Assembly: GCA_902789795.1 (NCBI GenBank)
Contig: CADAPM010000004.1
Location: 62,001-126,000 of the forward strand
DNA length: 64,000 bases
Direction: 5' to 3'
From: an uncultured Eubacteriales bacterium
GTDB taxonomy: Bacteria > Bacillota > Clostridia > Christensenellales > Aristaeellaceae
The notes under the pieces are model-generated. The model ran no database searches, was not told where the DNA came from, and saw nothing but the letters and a program-made list of their open reading frames with translations. The first letter of the stretch is position 1, and each line of letters starts with the position of its first letter. Shown piece after piece: positions 49,350-61,316 of the stretch. A program made the translations under genes and the position numbers.

Positions 49350-49631
49350 ATGCTGGTTTACCTTGGCTGGATCGCTGCCGCGTTCCTGGCCGGGATGCTG
49401 TTTGCGGAATGGCTGAAACGCCGCAGACCGTCCCTGCAGGTGCGGGTGAAAAGGGCCGCCGTGTTCCGGGGGAAAACCTATCAGGAGGTTTTGTCCGAAA
49501 TGAGCGCGCCGCACAGCACCATTCAGCGAACAGACGGGCGCACGCTGCGCACATGGCAGGAGGACGGGTACAGCATCTCCCTCCTGTTTGACGCCGGGGA
49601 CCTGTGCCTGGGTGTCGAAAGTGAAAAATAA
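49350..49631 (+). CDS. Small membrane-anchored protein, cassette B copy
   Basis: A 93-aa protein, MLVYLGWIAAAFLAGMLFAE: one membrane helix, a basic stretch (LKRRR) and a soluble part with APHSTIQRTDGRTLRTWQE and ISLLFDAGDLCLGV. Paralogue of the protein at 39117. GGAAGGGGG lies before the ATG. The exported -EGL protein follows after 22 bases and is probably cotranscribed. The topology (basic residues after the helix) puts the soluble part in the cytosol. Function unknown. Confidence 0.75.
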   Translation: MLVYLGWIAAAFLAGMLFAEWLKRRRPSLQVRVKRAAVFRGKTYQEVLSEMSAPHSTIQRTDGRTLRTWQEDGYSISLLFDAGDLCLGVESEK

Positions 49632-49653
49632 TGAAAAGAAAGGAAAGAAAACC

Positions 49654-50424
49654 ATGAAAAGATCCATCGCGCTTCTGATCGCACTGACCCTGCTTCTGTC
49701 CTGCGCTTCTGCCATGGCGGAAAACATGTACGGGAAAGACATCCAGTTCTCCGGCCATACCTTTGGAGAAACCTTTGCCCAAGCGATCCAGGGCATTGAG
49801 GTCGACAGCGTTGACTTTCAGGATGGCCGCTGGCCGGTCACGTCCCGCAAGATCGCCGATCCGGCTTATATGTATATCGTCCATCTGACGAACCGGGACG
49901 AGGCGGCTGTCCGGTATTGCTTTTCCATGCGCGCCGGCGAGCAGACGGTCGCCGGATACCGAGCGGGCGTCACCATGTATTTTTACTATCCGGATGCGGA
50001 CGCGGCCAGCCGTTTTGAATTGGGCCGGGCGCAGCTGAATGCAGGCGTCTATGACTTCTATGAGGGCGATGCAAAAGGCATTTACGACAGCCTGAAAGGC
50101 AAGCTCACGAGCCTGTACGGCGAACCCCTGGCGGTCACTGAGGACGCGAACGAGATCTGGGGCGAGATCGCCTACCGCGAAGATATGGAGCGGGCGGATT
50201 TCGAGAGAGAATACCGGGAAGCGGTCGATCGGTGCAAAGCCACGCTGGTGGCGTGGAAATCCAGCACCAACGGCGGTATGGTGGTGCTGGTGAACGGCTT
50301 CAAGTACGATACGCCGATGACGTCCCTGTGCTATCTGGACAGCCGGGCGGACGAGGTCATTCAAAGTCTGTATCAGAGCACCAGCGGCAGCGGCGCCGCC
50401 AACGACAGCATGGAAGGCCTGTAA
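49654..50424 (+). CDS. Exported protein ending -MEGL, cassette B
   Basis: A 256-aa secreted protein with signal peptide MKRSIALLIALTLLLSCASA followed by MAEN, matching the start of the 208-aa protein at 36176. The mature part has IQFSGHTFGETFAQAIQGIE at the place of the IPWGS motif, LKGKLTSLYGEPLAV and ends NDSMEGL. The ATG at 49654 is used as it opens the signal peptide and follows AAAGGAAAG. No known domain. Same family as the two exported proteins of cassette A, by shared order of motifs. Confidence 0.75.
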   Translation: MKRSIALLIALTLLLSCASAMAENMYGKDIQFSGHTFGETFAQAIQGIEVDSVDFQDGRWPVTSRKIADPAYMYIVHLTNRDEAAVRYCFSMRAGEQTVAGYRAGVTMYFYYPDADAASRFELGRAQLNAGVYDFYEGDAKGIYDSLKGKLTSLYGEPLAVTEDANEIWGEIAYREDMERADFEREYREAVDRCKATLVAWKSSTNGGMVVLVNGFKYDTPMTSLCYLDSRADEVIQSLYQSTSGSGAANDSMEGL

Positions 50425-50476
50425 AGCGGAAAATCGGACCGAAGTTTTCTTCATTGAAAGCTGAAGAAATTCCATC

Positions 50477-50506
50477 TTGAAAAGAGCGCGCCTTGTCGTG
50501 TATACT
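50477..50506 (+). promoter_or_regulatory. Promoter of pth-mfd
   Basis: TTGAAA (50477-50482), 18-base spacer, TATACT (50501-50506). An A/T-rich inverted repeat (50509-50536) follows at the transcript start. Confidence 0.65.
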
Positions 50507-50578
50507 GTAAAGGCTGCAAAGCAATTTGCGGCCTTTTCGCGTGTAAAGATGAACGCGGAAGCAAGAAACGGAGGAACT

Positions 50579-51149
50579 ATGCGGATCATCGTAGGCCTGG
50601 GCAACCCGGGCGATAAATACGCGCATACGCGGCACAACGCGGGGTTCGACACCCTGGATATCCTGAGCATGCGCCTTAATACACCCATCAAAAAGCTGAA
50701 GTGCCACGCCACCATCGGCGAGACGTCGCTGGGCGGCGAGCGGCTGGTGCTCATCAAGCCCCAGACCTTCATGAACCTGAGCGGGCAGACGGTCAGCGAG
50801 GCTCTCAGCTGGTACAAGGTCGAGCCGAAGGACATGCTTCTGATCGTGGATGATATCGACCTGCCCTTCGGCCAGGTGCGCCTGCGCGCAAAGGGCGGCC
50901 CGGGCACCCACAACGGCCTGCGCAGCATCCTGCAGTACACGGGCAGCGGGGACTTCCCGCGCATCCGCATCGGCATGGGGACGCCGCCCCCGGAATGGGA
51001 CCTGGCGGACTATGTGCTGGGCCACTTCGACAGCCATGAGGCGCGGGAGACGGCCTTCAATGCCTACCAGACGGCGGCGGACGCCGCTTTGTGCTGGGCG
51101 GAGCACGGCATCGACAAGGCCATGAACGAATACAATAGGAAAACACCGA

Positions 51150-51157
<8 letters not shown>
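50579..51157 (+). CDS. pth: Peptidyl-tRNA hydrolase
   Basis: Releases peptides from dropped-off peptidyl-tRNA. The 192-aa protein begins IIVGLGNPGDKYAHTRHNAG with the catalytic histidine in RHNAG, and has KPQTFMNLSG, DDIDLPFGQ and GGPGTHNGLRSI. The ATG at 50579 has GGAGG just upstream. It overlaps mfd by 8 bases, the usual pth-mfd order of Firmicutes. Confidence 0.96.
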
Positions 51158-54698
<3,541 letters not shown>

Positions 54699-54713
54699 TA
54701 TGGGCTGGCTCTG

Positions 54714-56435
54714 TCAATCCAGCCAGCGGCTGTCCAGGTATTCGAGCCTCGTGCGCAGGAAATTGCGGATGTAAACGATGGTTTCGGGATAGGTCGCACC
54801 CGTGTTGACGGGAAAGTCCCGGTTCACAATGTTCAGTGTAGGTCGCCGGGCAAAATTCATGTTGGCGGTACAGGTCAGCAACGTTTCCCAGTCCTCCAGG
54901 GAACGGGTCCTGCCCGTAGACTTGGAGGCGGGGAGTTCACCGAGCAGCACCAAAACCTGCGGCCGGAAGACCTTTTTGTAGGCTTCTTTTACGGCGTTCA
55001 CGAAATCCTCGTGGGCATAGAGCTTCGGGAACCAGTAGTATTCTTCGCGCTTCCCTTCGACATTGGGCTTGACGCCCGCGAGCAGGCCTTCGGGCACGTT
55101 GGTGATCCCTTTGTATTTGTCAGAGGAAAAGACGCCCAGACAGTTGTCATAGTCCCACACGGGGCCGAAGTGCAGCCTGGTATCGGCGGCATCGATATCC
55201 TTATACAGATAGAAGCTCGTCTTGTTGGCGTCGAGGTTCTTGGTCACCTCGTCCACCAGATACTTATTGACCATGGAATCCAGATCCGCGAGCTCTGTAT
55301 AGTGTTTTCCGGTCTCGGGATCAATGCCGTCCGGCGCTTCGATGGCGTTTTCGAAGGCCTGGACGAGGGAGCGGATGTACAGGACCTGCTCCTTGGAGGG
55401 ATGGTCGGGTTCCTTGATCAGCACAGCCTGGCCGGCATTCGTGACAAAGCCTGCTTCAGAGCCCTTGTAGCGGTTGTTCATCTCCAACTGGATCAGGTAC
55501 CCGCCGGTGATATCGGCGGGATCATTTTTGATGTTGTAATACTTGTAAGTCCCGGGCTTGTAGGCATTTGTCCCCGCCAGCGGGTAGGAATCCAGGGACT
55601 TTTTGTTCACGGCGGCAGTCGCTTCTTCGAGCTCCTCGATATTGACTCTGTTCTTGCCGACCTGTACTTTTTCCGTTAGCATGAAAGTGCCGTAATACTC
55701 ATTGTTCAGATAAAGGTCGCAGAACCTGTAGTCGATCGTGTACGGCATCCGGGCGCCGTCGGCCAGGTCGAATGCGATAGCATCCCGGATCAGAGAATTG
55801 TCATTATAATTTGCGAGCAAAAGCCAGGTCTTGCTCTTATTCATACCGAGCAGGCCTACTTTGTTTTTCAGTTTGATCTGGAAGGATTTCTTTACCACCT
55901 GGAAAGAGTAATTGCCTCTCAGACGTACAGAATCAACTTCATCCTTGAAATGGAAGGTCGGTTTGCCGTTCTCGTCGATCACCATCAGCGTTGCGTCTTC
56001 CTGATTTTTTTTGCTCTGCGAAAGACGATTAAGGTTCCCGCTTTTTGTGTTGAGATACACTGAGGCAACGTTTTTTGACTGAAGCACAGAAACAGTGTAT
56101 TTTTTTGTGCCTACGGTGAGGGTTACCTGTGATCCCGGCACAAATGCATTGGTCAGGTCGCCGTCCTGCACAGTTTCACCGTTAATCTTGACTGACTTGA
56201 TCCCGCCTGTCAGGAACACGCGGCGGCTGGACGCGTCAACATAAGTGGGGAGAAAAAGACGGTATCCGTCTTTTGTCTTGAGTATGGATATGGCATCGAT
56301 CGGCACCTGTTTCCCGGGTGCATTTTCCGTATTGGCTCCGCCGATAAACACGTTTGAAATACCGGCCGCGAGCACTGAGGCGGGCAAAACGGCCAGTATG
56401 GCGAGCATGAGGATGCACAGCAGCTTCTTTTTCAT
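54714..56435 (-). CDS. Exported CotH kinase family protein
   Basis: A 573-aa secreted protein with signal peptide (about 1-23), an N-terminal cadherin-like/Ig segment (GIKSVKINGETVQDGDLTN) and a CotH kinase domain from about 120: VRLRGNYSFQVVKKSFQIKL, NYNDNSLIRDAIAFDLA, YYGTFMLTEKVQVGKNRVN and the metal-binding DYDNCLG. CotH proteins are atypical secreted protein kinases. It overlaps the PIG-L gene upstream by 4 bases; both are exported, so they may act on the same surface polymer or protein. The phosphate acceptor is unknown. Confidence 0.88.
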   Translation of the reverse strand: MKKKLLCILMLAILAVLPASVLAAGISNVFIGGANTENAPGKQVPIDAISILKTKDGYRLFLPTYVDASSRRVFLTGGIKSVKINGETVQDGDLTNAFVPGSQVTLTVGTKKYTVSVLQSKNVASVYLNTKSGNLNRLSQSKKNQEDATLMVIDENGKPTFHFKDEVDSVRLRGNYSFQVVKKSFQIKLKNKVGLLGMNKSKTWLLLANYNDNSLIRDAIAFDLADGARMPYTIDYRFCDLYLNNEYYGTFMLTEKVQVGKNRVNIEELEEATAAVNKKSLDSYPLAGTNAYKPGTYKYYNIKNDPADITGGYLIQLEMNNRYKGSEAGFVTNAGQAVLIKEPDHPSKEQVLYIRSLVQAFENAIEAPDGIDPETGKHYTELADLDSMVNKYLVDEVTKNLDANKTSFYLYKDIDAADTRLHFGPVWDYDNCLGVFSSDKYKGITNVPEGLLAGVKPNVEGKREEYYWFPKLYAHEDFVNAVKEAYKKVFRPQVLVLLGELPASKSTGRTRSLEDWETLLTCTANMNFARRPTLNIVNRDFPVNTGATYPETIVYIRNFLRTRLEYLDSRWLD

Positions 56436-58243
56436 TTCTTCTTTGCTCCTGTTTTCGGGAGGTTTTCAAAGAAATCGTTATTCTTGATATCAGGCCCCAC
56501 CAGGCTGCGGTATAGCCCAAAGCAGGTGTTGTCATAATCCTTTCCGAAGCTGTCGAGTGAATATACAGAACTGTGATGGGCTTCGGTGGTATGCTTTTCG
56601 AATGCCACATAGGCGGTGTGCAGCGGAGAGAGATTATAGAGGCTTTCCACAGGGGTATCGAAATCCACGTTGATCCGGTGCTCGGGATCATACAGGTGGA
56701 TGTAATACTTGGGAACGTCCCATACACCGTATTTCTTGGCCGTTTCAGGGTACATAGTTTCATCCCCGGCATACAGAACGCCGTGGAGCGTGGAATCAGC
56801 GGTGAGGATATGGTTGAAATGGCCGAATTCGCCGTTCAGGTCATGCCCGATCACCACGTCCGGCTTATACTTGCGGATGACCTCTGTCATATCGCCGTAC
56901 ATGCCTTCATATCCGCCCCAGCTGGCGATATTGATTTTCCAGGTGGTGCGCTCATCCACCCTGTGCAGATAGAGCGGGTAGGTGCGAAGGCCGAGGGCCC
57001 ACAGGGCGTTCAACGTTTCGGTGTAGGCGGGACGGCCTAAAGCGGGGTCCGTCATGTACACGACCGCCACCGTTTTCCCCTGGGAGACGCACCAGGGGAT
57101 GACGCCGCCGAAGAACAGGCACTCGTCATTCCGGTGGGCCACGACCACCATCACGTCCACTTTTTTGGGCACTTCCTCCCAATGCTGCGCGACGATCGGC
57201 CTTTTGCCCTTTTCATACACGTACAGCTCTGTGAGCAGCATGTTTTTCTGATCGCAGCTGATCTCCGCTTTGACAGCGCCTTCCGTGACGGGGTAGTCCG
57301 TAATGTAGAAGGAACCGAGATTCTCGTCCCGGCAGGCCCCGATGATTTTGCCGTCTTTGTCGAAGTAGCGGACGGTGATGCCGCGGCAGACCTCTCGATA
57401 TTCCAGCTGGATGCTGTCCATCGTCTTTCCTTCCGGGAAAGTGATGGTCAGTTTCTTTTTGCCGCCCATCTCCCATCCGGTCAGGCAGCTGCCGTCCGTC
57501 ATCCTTTTGACGTTGGCGGCAGGGGTGCTGAAGGCGCATTGCTCGGTCGCGCTGTAGTGACGGCTGAAGCTGCCCGAAATGCAGAAGATGCTGTTATACA
57601 GCACTTTTTTGAGGCTCCCGCAGGATACCGTCAGGGTCAGGTAGCGGTCCCCGGGCCGCAATTCGGAGAAGGGGATCAGCTTGCTGACGGAGGCCAGGCT
57701 GAAGGAGCGTACATTCTCGTCATAGCTGTGCTGGATGTAGACGCCGCACTCCTCCTTCATGCTCCTGACGTTATACAGCTCCACCCGGATCTCTGTGAGG
57801 GGGAGGGAGCTGGCGATGGAACCGGAAAGCCGGGGGACAGACTCGCCGATGAGCATCAGGAACGGCATCTGCAGGTCCTTGACATCCACGGTCCAATCGG
57901 CTTTTTCCGGGGTCTCGATCTCTTTGGGGCTCTTTTTGGCTACTTTGGACTTCTGAATATAGCCCGCGCAGCCGCTCTCGGTCACGATATAGTATTCTTT
58001 ATCGCATTCGCCGATGATGGTGCAGTCTTCGCCCTTTTGCGCTTTGGTCAGGACAGCGCCCTTGCACGAAACGATATACACTTCGGCGCCGAGCTTCAAT
58101 TCGCCTTCCAGCGGTGTGCTGTAGCGCTCCAGGCGAGAACCCTGGAGAATGGCTTCCGCCTGCTGTTCAGGCGTGGCGGCAGACGCGGTGGCGCAGGAAA
58201 AAAGGATCATGGTCAACAGCATGACCAGCAGGATCTTCTTCAC
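56432..58243 (-). CDS. Exported PIG-L deacetylase-family protein with altered HPDDE motif
   Basis: A 603-aa secreted protein: signal peptide (about 1-22), SH3-like domain (about 40-102), a beta-rich discoidin-like middle and a PIG-L/LmbE domain (about 362-575). The metal motif reads AHRNDE (H370, N372, D373) instead of AHPDDE, so the catalytic-base aspartate is asparagine while the zinc ligands H and D remain; the later GHDLNGEFGHFNH keeps its histidines. It may be inactive or a binding protein. Cotranscribed with cotH; the neighbour at 58520 keeps HPDDE. Confidence 0.87.
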   Translation of the reverse strand: MKKILLVMLLTMILFSCATASAATPEQQAEAILQGSRLERYSTPLEGELKLGAEVYIVSCKGAVLTKAQKGEDCTIIGECDKEYYIVTESGCAGYIQKSKVAKKSPKEIETPEKADWTVDVKDLQMPFLMLIGESVPRLSGSIASSLPLTEIRVELYNVRSMKEECGVYIQHSYDENVRSFSLASVSKLIPFSELRPGDRYLTLTVSCGSLKKVLYNSIFCISGSFSRHYSATEQCAFSTPAANVKRMTDGSCLTGWEMGGKKKLTITFPEGKTMDSIQLEYREVCRGITVRYFDKDGKIIGACRDENLGSFYITDYPVTEGAVKAEISCDQKNMLLTELYVYEKGKRPIVAQHWEEVPKKVDVMVVVAHRNDECLFFGGVIPWCVSQGKTVAVVYMTDPALGRPAYTETLNALWALGLRTYPLYLHRVDERTTWKINIASWGGYEGMYGDMTEVIRKYKPDVVIGHDLNGEFGHFNHILTADSTLHGVLYAGDETMYPETAKKYGVWDVPKYYIHLYDPEHRINVDFDTPVESLYNLSPLHTAYVAFEKHTTEAHHSSVYSLDSFGKDYDNTCFGLYRSLVGPDIKNNDFFENLPKTGAKKK

Positions 58244-58326
58244 GTTGATGGCTCCATTTCGATGATTGGCCGGTTATATATGAAGGCCGTGCTTCGCAGG
58301 GGCTTTCATTCGGCTTTCCGTGCTTT

Positions 58327-58355
58327 TATATACCATATCAGCGCTGATAATTCAA
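58327..58355 (-). promoter_or_regulatory. Promoter of the PIG-L/CotH operon with palindrome in the spacer
   Basis: Minus strand TTGAAT (58350-58355), 17-base spacer, TATATA (58327-58332). The spacer holds the perfect palindrome TATCAGCGCTGATA (58336-58349), a likely repressor site. The rest of 58356-58468 has no feature I can support. Confidence 0.6.
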
Positions 58356-58468
58356 GTGTTAATTGGTGTGAGTCCTTGAAATCGGGAGCTTTTGGGGAAA
58401 GATAGGTGATGACAGCAAAACTGAGTGGTGGCTCCGGAAAAGCCAGAATAAACCTCTATAAAAAGATC

Positions 58469-58503
58469 CCGCCAGCAGAGTTTATGCTGGCGGCATGCTA
58501 TTG
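58469..58503 (-). terminator. Intrinsic terminator of the second PIG-L gene
   Basis: CCGCCAGCA (58479-58487) pairs with TGCTGGCGG (58495-58503); on the minus strand a GATCTTTTTAT run follows. Confidence 0.85.
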
Positions 58504-58519
58504 ATCGGAGAAAAAACTG

Positions 58520-59743
58520 TCAGCAATCGTCTTCGTCCGATGTCATATCGAGAGAAATGTGTTCAAACAGATCGTTCAACGCCTCGTCCGGCCCAACATT
58601 GCTGTAATAGAGGCCGAACAGGCGGCTGTCTTGCCGCCCTCTGTCCAAAACTTGGTACTTGTGGCGTGAATTCTGCTGAGAGACATGTTTTTTGAATGCT
58701 GATCGCGCGACCTCGAGGCCGGTCCTGCCGTCGAAAGCGCTCAGGGGCTCCCGCCAGTTGAACTGAATCTGCCCTTCCTTCCAGAGATGCAGATACAGCT
58801 TTTGCGGTGCATATACACCGTAGGCTTCGACGGATGCGGGATCGTAAGCCGGATCCAGGCCATACCTGGTCACGGCATCGATCACAGCTTGGACTGTGAT
58901 CACGTGGTGAAAGTGCCCGTATTCGCCGTTGATATCCTGGGTCACGACTACCTTGGGGCGGTAGCGACGCAAAGCAGCGGTCACGCGTGTCGGTGCGACA
59001 TCCTTCCCGCCCCAGGCGGCGACAGCGGATACCAGGGAAGAGCCGGTCTTGTCCGGCAGATCGCCGATATCCGGGTACTGCCGGACGCCCATGGTCCACA
59101 GACCTTCCAGCAATTCCGCTGTGCGCATGCCATTGAGACCGCCCACCATGTATACCACCATGACCTTCAGTCCCCGTTCGCCTGCATAGGTAGGCAGCAG
59201 GCCGCCGAACCACAGGATCTCATCGTCCGGGTGTGTCGAAACCAGCATCAGGTCAGCGTCCCCTTCAAGGGGTTCCCAGCGCTGGACCCAATCTGGCAGT
59301 TCACCTTCTCCGAGCACATGGATATTGCTGATCCGCAGGCTCTCGCCCTCTGTGCGGCGGATGACAAAGGTCTCTGCGGGCTCAGAAAACGCGATCCAGT
59401 TCGTGGCGTATGGCTGGTCATATTCGGCCAGCAAATGTCCTTCTGCATCCTCAAAGCGCAAGACGGGGTTGCATTTGAACAGGGTCAGCATGACGCCCTG
59501 CGCAGGCTTCCCCTTGGGGCACTTTACCTGTATGTCGCCGCCTGGCTTACCCTCATCCTCCCAGTAGTTCTGGTAGTTGTTGTTGTGCATGTTGCGCAGC
59601 TTTTTACTGTTGACACTGGTCGAGAACTTGCATTTGGCAGTCAGGTCAGCTGCCACGTCTGCTGCGAGCGCCGTACCGCTCAGCAGGCATAACAGAAAGA
59701 CAATCAGCGCTAAACGAATGATTGTATGTGAAGCAGGTTTCAT
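58520..59743 (-). CDS. Exported PIG-L deacetylase-family protein
   Basis: A 407-aa secreted protein with signal peptide (about 1-27), a beta-rich first domain (about 40-150) and a PIG-L/LmbE deacetylase domain with an intact STHPDDEILWFGG motif (H171, D173, D174) and TQDINGEYGHFHH carrying the third metal ligand. Expected to remove an N-acetyl group from a sugar at the cell surface. It has its own promoter and terminator. The C-terminal segment resembles that of the PIG-L protein at 56432 (FGLYYSNVGPD / FGLYRSLVGPD), so they are paralogues. Confidence 0.9.
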   Translation of the reverse strand: MKPASHTIIRLALIVFLLCLLSGTALAADVAADLTAKCKFSTSVNSKKLRNMHNNNYQNYWEDEGKPGGDIQVKCPKGKPAQGVMLTLFKCNPVLRFEDAEGHLLAEYDQPYATNWIAFSEPAETFVIRRTEGESLRISNIHVLGEGELPDWVQRWEPLEGDADLMLVSTHPDDEILWFGGLLPTYAGERGLKVMVVYMVGGLNGMRTAELLEGLWTMGVRQYPDIGDLPDKTGSSLVSAVAAWGGKDVAPTRVTAALRRYRPKVVVTQDINGEYGHFHHVITVQAVIDAVTRYGLDPAYDPASVEAYGVYAPQKLYLHLWKEGQIQFNWREPLSAFDGRTGLEVARSAFKKHVSQQNSRHKYQVLDRGRQDSRLFGLYYSNVGPDEALNDLFEHISLDMTSDEDDC

Positions 59744-59821
59744 AGTGCCTCCTTAGGTTTGGACCATAGGTTCTTGCATCTGAGTATGATCGGGTAGCGG
59801 GGGGACCGATAAAGCATAAGT

Positions 59822-59850
59822 ATTCTACATTCTTTACCTGGGTTTGTCAA
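59822..59850 (-). promoter_or_regulatory. Promoter of the second PIG-L gene
   Basis: Minus strand TTGACA (59845-59850), 17-base spacer, TAGAAT (59822-59827), about 80 bases before the ATG. Confidence 0.72.
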
Positions 59851-59931
59851 TTTACAGAAAACTCAGGTGCAGTGTGTCTTCAGCGGGTTCGATCCGGTGG
59901 AGTCCGTCTGGCTTCTGTACACATTTTTGTG

Positions 59932-59960
59932 CTTGACGCCAAATCATAAAACCAATATAA
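59932..59960 (+). promoter_or_regulatory. Promoter of the rimO operon
   Basis: TTGACG (59932-59937), 17-base spacer, TATAAT (59955-59960). The short leader contains AGTCTG/CAGACT, a 6-bp hairpin. Confidence 0.82.
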
Positions 59961-60014
59961 TGAAACAGTCTGTGCATAAACAGACTTATTGCTGTGCGGA
60001 GGGACTGCTGAGGG

Positions 60015-61316
60015 ATGAAAGTTGGGCTGGTATCACTGGGCTGCGTCAAGAATCAGGTGGACGCGGAGCAAATGCTTTCGCTGCTGCTGGGAGAAGGCTA
60101 TGAGTTCACCGCGGATGCGGCGGAGGCGGAGGTCATCCTGGTGAACACCTGCGGCTTCATCGAGTCCGCCAAGACGGAGTCCATCGAGGCCATCCTGGAC
60201 ATGGCGCGCATGAAGCAGGAGGGCAAATGCCGCGTCCTGTGCGTGACCGGCTGCCTGGCCCAGCGCTATGAGAAGGAACTGCTCGAGGAGATCCCGGAGA
60301 TCGACTGCCTGCTGGGCGTCGGCGGCCAGGACAGGCTGCCCCGGATGCTTGAGGAGGCACTGCAGGGAGAGCGGCCCCACGACGTGCGTCGTGACCGGGC
60401 CTTTTTGGAGTGCGGCCGCGTGCTCTTGACCCCGCCCTACACCGCCTATGTGAAGACCGGCGACGGCTGCGACAACCGCTGCACCTTCTGCGCCATCCCG
60501 CTGATCCGCGGCGGCTACCGCTCGCGCCCCCGGGAGGCCATTTTAGCGGAGATGCGGGAGCTGGCAGCTAAGGGCGCGAAGGAGCAGATCCTGATCGCCC
60601 AGGACACGACCCGCTACGGCACCGACACGGGCGACAGCCTGGCTGAGCTCCTGCGCGAGGCGTCGAAGATCGAGGGCATCGAGTGGCTGCGGGTGCTGTA
60701 TATGTACCCTGACGAGGTCACGGACGAGCTGCTCACGACCATGGCCGCCCTGCCCAAGGTGGCCCCGTACCTGGACCTGCCCCTGCAGCACGCCTCCATG
60801 CGCCTGCTGCCCCGCATGAACCGGCGCGGGGACACGGAGCACAACCGCCGCCTGCTGAAAAAGGCGCGGGACATGGGCTTCTGCCTGCGCACCACCTTCA
60901 TCGTGGGCTTCCCCGGCGAGACCGAGGAGGACTTTGAGGAGCTCATGGACTTCACCCGGGAGATGGCCTTCGACCGCATGGGCGCTTTCGCCTATTCCCC
61001 CGAGGAGGGCACCAAGGCGGCGGAGATGCCGGACCAGGTGCCCGAGGAGGTCAAACAGGAGCGCTTGGATCGCCTGATGCGCCTGCAGGCGGAGATCAGC
61101 CTGACCCGCAACCGGCTGCGGGTCGGCACCGTTGCGAAGGTGCTCGTCACCGGCCGCGAGGGGGATGCCTATATCGGGCGCAGCATCCTGGAGGCGCCGG
61201 ACGCCGACGGCGTGATCCGGTTCCGCTCCGCGAAAGAGCTGACGGAGGGCAGCTTCGTGAACGTGCAGATCACGGACGCGGACGAGTATGACCTGTATGG
61301 CGAGGTGACGGCATGA
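60015..61316 (+). CDS. rimO: Ribosomal protein S12 methylthiotransferase RimO
   Basis: Radical SAM enzyme that adds a methylthio group to Asp of ribosomal protein S12. The 433-aa protein has the N-terminal UPF0004 domain with three cluster cysteines (SLGCVKNQVD, VNTCGFIESA, VTGCLAQRY), the radical SAM motif CDNRCTFCAIP and a C-terminal TRAM domain. SLGCVKNQVD and GFIESAK favour RimO over MiaB. Overlaps pgsA by 4 bases. Confidence 0.95.
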   Translation: MKVGLVSLGCVKNQVDAEQMLSLLLGEGYEFTADAAEAEVILVNTCGFIESAKTESIEAILDMARMKQEGKCRVLCVTGCLAQRYEKELLEEIPEIDCLLGVGGQDRLPRMLEEALQGERPHDVRRDRAFLECGRVLLTPPYTAYVKTGDGCDNRCTFCAIPLIRGGYRSRPREAILAEMRELAAKGAKEQILIAQDTTRYGTDTGDSLAELLREASKIEGIEWLRVLYMYPDEVTDELLTTMAALPKVAPYLDLPLQHASMRLLPRMNRRGDTEHNRRLLKKARDMGFCLRTTFIVGFPGETEEDFEELMDFTREMAFDRMGAFAYSPEEGTKAAEMPDQVPEEVKQERLDRLMRLQAEISLTRNRLRVGTVAKVLVTGREGDAYIGRSILEAPDADGVIRFRSAKELTEGSFVNVQITDADEYDLYGEVTA

